NCBI GenBank assembly: GCA_009192285.1
Contig: CM018604.1
Location: 3,038,001 to 3,102,000 of the forward strand
Length of the DNA: 64,000 nucleotides
Reading direction: 5' to 3'
Source of the DNA: Morchella semilibera
Lineage: Eukaryota; Ascomycota; Pezizomycetes; Pezizales; Morchellaceae
Numbering within the stretch: the stretch's first letter is position 1; every line of letters begins with the position of its first letter. The translations under genes and the position numbers were made by a program. The notes beneath the pieces are model-generated. The model saw nothing but the letters and a program-made list of their open reading frames with translations. It did no database searches and was not told the DNA's origin. Positions 61,671 to 64,000 of the stretch are shown here, piece by piece.

Positions 61671-62894
61671 ATGCCACCAGTTCGTCAAAAGAGCACCAAA
61701 ACCCGGGTCGTATGTACGCCAGAGGAGGGGAAAACCCTTATATCATATATCGAACGAGGCATGACAGGCTTCAGCAAGAGGACTAAAGACCTTACAAATG
61801 CTGCACAGAGAGAGCTAGGGTGGACTAGAGAAAGGCTCCAGGTATGCACTGATCTAGACCTGCTCCAAATTCATTACTATATACTAATAATTGATGTGTA
61901 GCAAGCAATTCATAATGAGCGACGGAGGTATAGTCGACAGGAGCTCAGAACAATTGAGCACAAATTTGATATCGAACTCAACATTGCTCAGCTGCTACAG
62001 ACCATGAACGAGCCCCCGCTACTGAACGAGCCTGTCCCGGTGTCTTGACATCGGTCCCGAGGGTTTGGTAGTTGAAGCGCTGTTGCGATTGTTTAGGAAT
62101 AGTTAAGCGAGGAGGGGATGCGCTAAGAGAGGTTGTCGTCATGGGCTTCTAGGAGTTTCGATGGCGTGATGGATTGGTAATGTGAATAGCGGAGATGGTG
62201 GGGAGGATTACGCAGTGTGGTAGCGATGAATTTCTATGGGATTCGATGGATGACGATATGTAGCCTTGGCGGGCTGGCGGAGGAGGTATGTTAAATAGTG
62301 AAGATAGATGTTTTCCTTAGTTCTTTCTTTCTTTTCTCTTCGTCTCGTCTTCCTGTTATCTCGGTACATAGGAATATACTCCTATCCACAGCCATAGCTC
62401 CTCACATCCAAACTCGCCTTCGCAGGGGGCCCCTCATAGTTCTCTCCATCTTTGCTGACGACCTATCTGGTCTTCATCTTCCCTGCTCTGCTCCGTTCTT
62501 CTCTAGTTTCTGTTCTCGCTCGTGCCTTTGCCCTTGTCCTTGTCTCTGGCTTTGCCGGTGCTTGCGCCTGTGCTTGCCCGGTCTTCGTCGTCCTCGTCAG
62601 TGTCCCCATTGTATGAAACTGTGCTCCTCGAGTTACCTTGCGTCATTGTTTTCATCTGTTCGGCTGTTCTCGGTTACTCCGTTACAGCCCCCGCTACAGG
62701 GCGTGAATAAACCGCCGCCGGAGATAGTCCAGAAATTTTGTGAATATATTCGAAACTCACATAGCAAGGTGGTATATCAGGAGGCAGCAATGATTTACGA
62801 TACGGTGATACTTTTCCCTGAGTTGATGGTAATATCATGATCACTTAATAGCTACGTTGATCTTCTAATATTTGGCTAGGTGAGCATCGCCTGA
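61671..62894 (+). pseudogene. Unrecognised small intron-containing gene interrupted by solo LTR-B
   Basis: Exon 1 61671-61841 (MPPVRQKSTKTRVVCTPEEG...), intron 61842-61901 (GTATGC...TACTAATAA...TAG), exon 2 from 61902 (QAIHNERRRYSRQELRTIEH, then AQLLQTMNEPPLLNEP), cut by LTR-B at 62033, resuming at 62687 (PPLQGVNKPPPEIVQKFCEY, NSHSKVVYQEAAMIYD), intron 62829-62879 (GTAATAT...TTCTAAT...CTAG) and stop TGA 62892-62894. Without the LTR the product is about 150 residues, mostly charged helix, no family recognised. No other damage is visible, so the insertion may be recent. Confidence 0.6.
62033..62686 (+). repeat. Solo LTR-B inside the small gene
   Basis: TGTCCCGGTGTCTTGAC...GGTTACTCCGTTACA, 654 bp. 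The flanks share GCC but not a full 5 bp (GAGCC / GCCCC). The TGAGTCA position reads TGTAGCC, so the bZIP site is lost. Confidence 0.88.
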
Positions 62895-63890
62895 CCTTAC
62901 AGTGGGCTTGGTTTGGAAAACGGAGGATCTATGAATTAATTCATATGAAGAGTTATAACCATATATTACATCATATCTTCATCTATAATGACATAACGGC
63001 ATCTGTTAGCTATAGGGATACATGTATTATTATTATCCCATAGTCCGTAGTTTGCGCCCAAATAAAATTAGGCTACCAGCACATGCCCTTGCAACGATAC
63101 GAGTCCTATTGACTGGGGCAGCCACCTAAACCCTGTTTCTAGGCTCCTGTTTCTACAATAATTTTCCCTATCGCTGTACTATAGTGTGTAGTGTTTGCTT
63201 CATTAATCGACGTTGTGGACCTGTACTATATGCAGAATTCCCTATAATTTCATATCAATTGGTATGATTTCATATGAATTCGTATGTATGCACTGACAGT
63301 ATAGTGACACACCCGAATAAACACAGTGTAGTTTGATTTGATTAGATGATTAGGTGGATACCTTCCCATGCACGTGCAGCAGCCTCACACGAGGGTCCAA
63401 TCACATAGAGCTTTCCATGCTTTATGTATTGTCTAAGACACCAACAAAGAGCGGCATATGCAGATTTTTCTTTTTCTTTTAGTGTTTGCTCTCTGCATTG
63501 TTTTTTCATATGAAGAGATACGCACTCACACGGCTTCAAATGAAGATATACCCAGTTACACGGCTTCATATGAAGAAATACCCACTCACATGGGCTCGTA
63601 TGGGGAAATGATTAACGGGTGTAGATATTGTTATCCCTCTTATCAGATCATTGGTCTCTAATGCAAACCCCCCCCTCCCCCCCCAAAAAAAAGAAGAGTT
63701 AAAATACTAATTTCTAGCATCCCTTAGGCTAGCGAAGAATACTACCCACCTAAAGCTAGTGGAGCTTTCCCACCAATTAATTGATTTCACACCAAAACTA
63801 TAACCCTCTACTTTACAGTGGGCAGCATCGCCAGACTAGAGAATAAAGACATTTACCCTTGTACTTGTAATAAATAAATAACTAAAAATA
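62895..63890. other. AT-rich intergenic DNA with a 30-bp tandem repeat
   Basis: 63504-63615 holds about 3.5 units of CTTCATATGAAGAAATACCC-type repeat (30 bp each). It could be read as a ten-residue peptide repeat (SYEEIPTHTA), but no surrounding gene supports that. A C/A homopolymer tract lies at 63667-63691. Confidence 0.5.
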
Positions 63891-64000
63891 CTAGCCTTCA
63901 TATTTCCAACCAGGTGGCATCTCTAGCCTCTTCATCTCTCTTTGGGCTCGACGAGACTGACTGTTAAGAGTCTCCTCCTTACGCTTCCTTTTCGATCTAG
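63891..64000 (-). CDS. C-terminal end of a minus-strand gene (partial)
   Basis: Frame entering from the right edge and ending at TAG 63893-63891, with EMKRLEMPPGWKYEG as the last residues, preceded by RSKRKRKEETLNSQ. Lys/Arg-rich; no family recognised. Only about 35 codons are visible. Confidence 0.4.
   Translation of the reverse strand, partial: RSKRKRKEETLNSQSRRAQREMKRLEMPPGWKYEG

Noticed and set aside
1-64000. CRISPR arrays, operons, bacterial-type promoters
   Set aside because: Repeat spacing, introns and gene content are eukaryotic; regularly spaced direct repeats with unique spacers were not seen.

Overview
The window looks like a repeat-rich heterochromatic stretch of a filamentous fungal nuclear chromosome. 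Evidence: chromodomain Ty3/gypsy retrotransposons, small 49-60 nt introns with GT...CTRAY-like...AG signals, and remnants of fungal gene families (a DUF6532-like protein, a Crinkler/CRN-like protein with a kinase-like domain, an RTC4-like protein). DUF6532-like and CRN-like genes would fit an agaricomycete, but the sequence alone does not settle the taxon. No tRNA, rRNA or CRISPR array was seen.

Layout. 1-4366: 3' part of a plus-strand chromovirus (family A) with its LTR. 4367-9020: two eroded host genes, one acidic orphan and one DUF6532-like gene with four recognisable introns. 9541-13285: a truncated integrase/chromodomain fragment, its LTR and a cluster of family-B LTRs. 14337-16197: CRN-like gene, minus strand. 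16757-21616: family-E element (E1), minus strand, 3'-truncated. 21617-36159: family-B element C, decayed and riddled with insertions; its RNase H coding region holds a solo LTR-B (TSD CGACG), and that LTR holds element D (TSD CTCGC), a structurally complete element with nearly identical LTRs and intact gag and pol. 36304-43712: second family-E element (E2) carrying four insertions of three different kinds. 43713-44770: decayed pol and LTR with two small hairpin elements. 45101-47079: SANT-like/coiled-coil gene relic split by a solo LTR-F. 47310-58102: older minus-strand gypsy element G (separate lineage) with five solo-LTR insertions. 58103-64000: AT-rich DNA with TA-flanked foldback MITEs, an RTC4-like relic, a small intron-containing gene split by a solo LTR-B, and the end of another minus-strand gene.

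How the parts relate. Insertions can be ordered by exact 5-bp target duplications: family B/C and G are old, solo LTRs came later, D is youngest. Most premature stops in the old copies fit C-to-T or G-to-A change. The most interesting signals are (i) a small hairpin MITE family ending [CT]ATCAGCAA with 2-bp target duplications of variable sequence, five copies; (ii) a TGAGTCA site 18-24 bp upstream of the TATA box shared by several otherwise different LTR families; (iii) a perfect hairpin straddling the gag stop codon, kept in two family-E copies while its loop changed, with an analogue in family A; (iv) a TATA box just upstream of the separate pol gene of element D.
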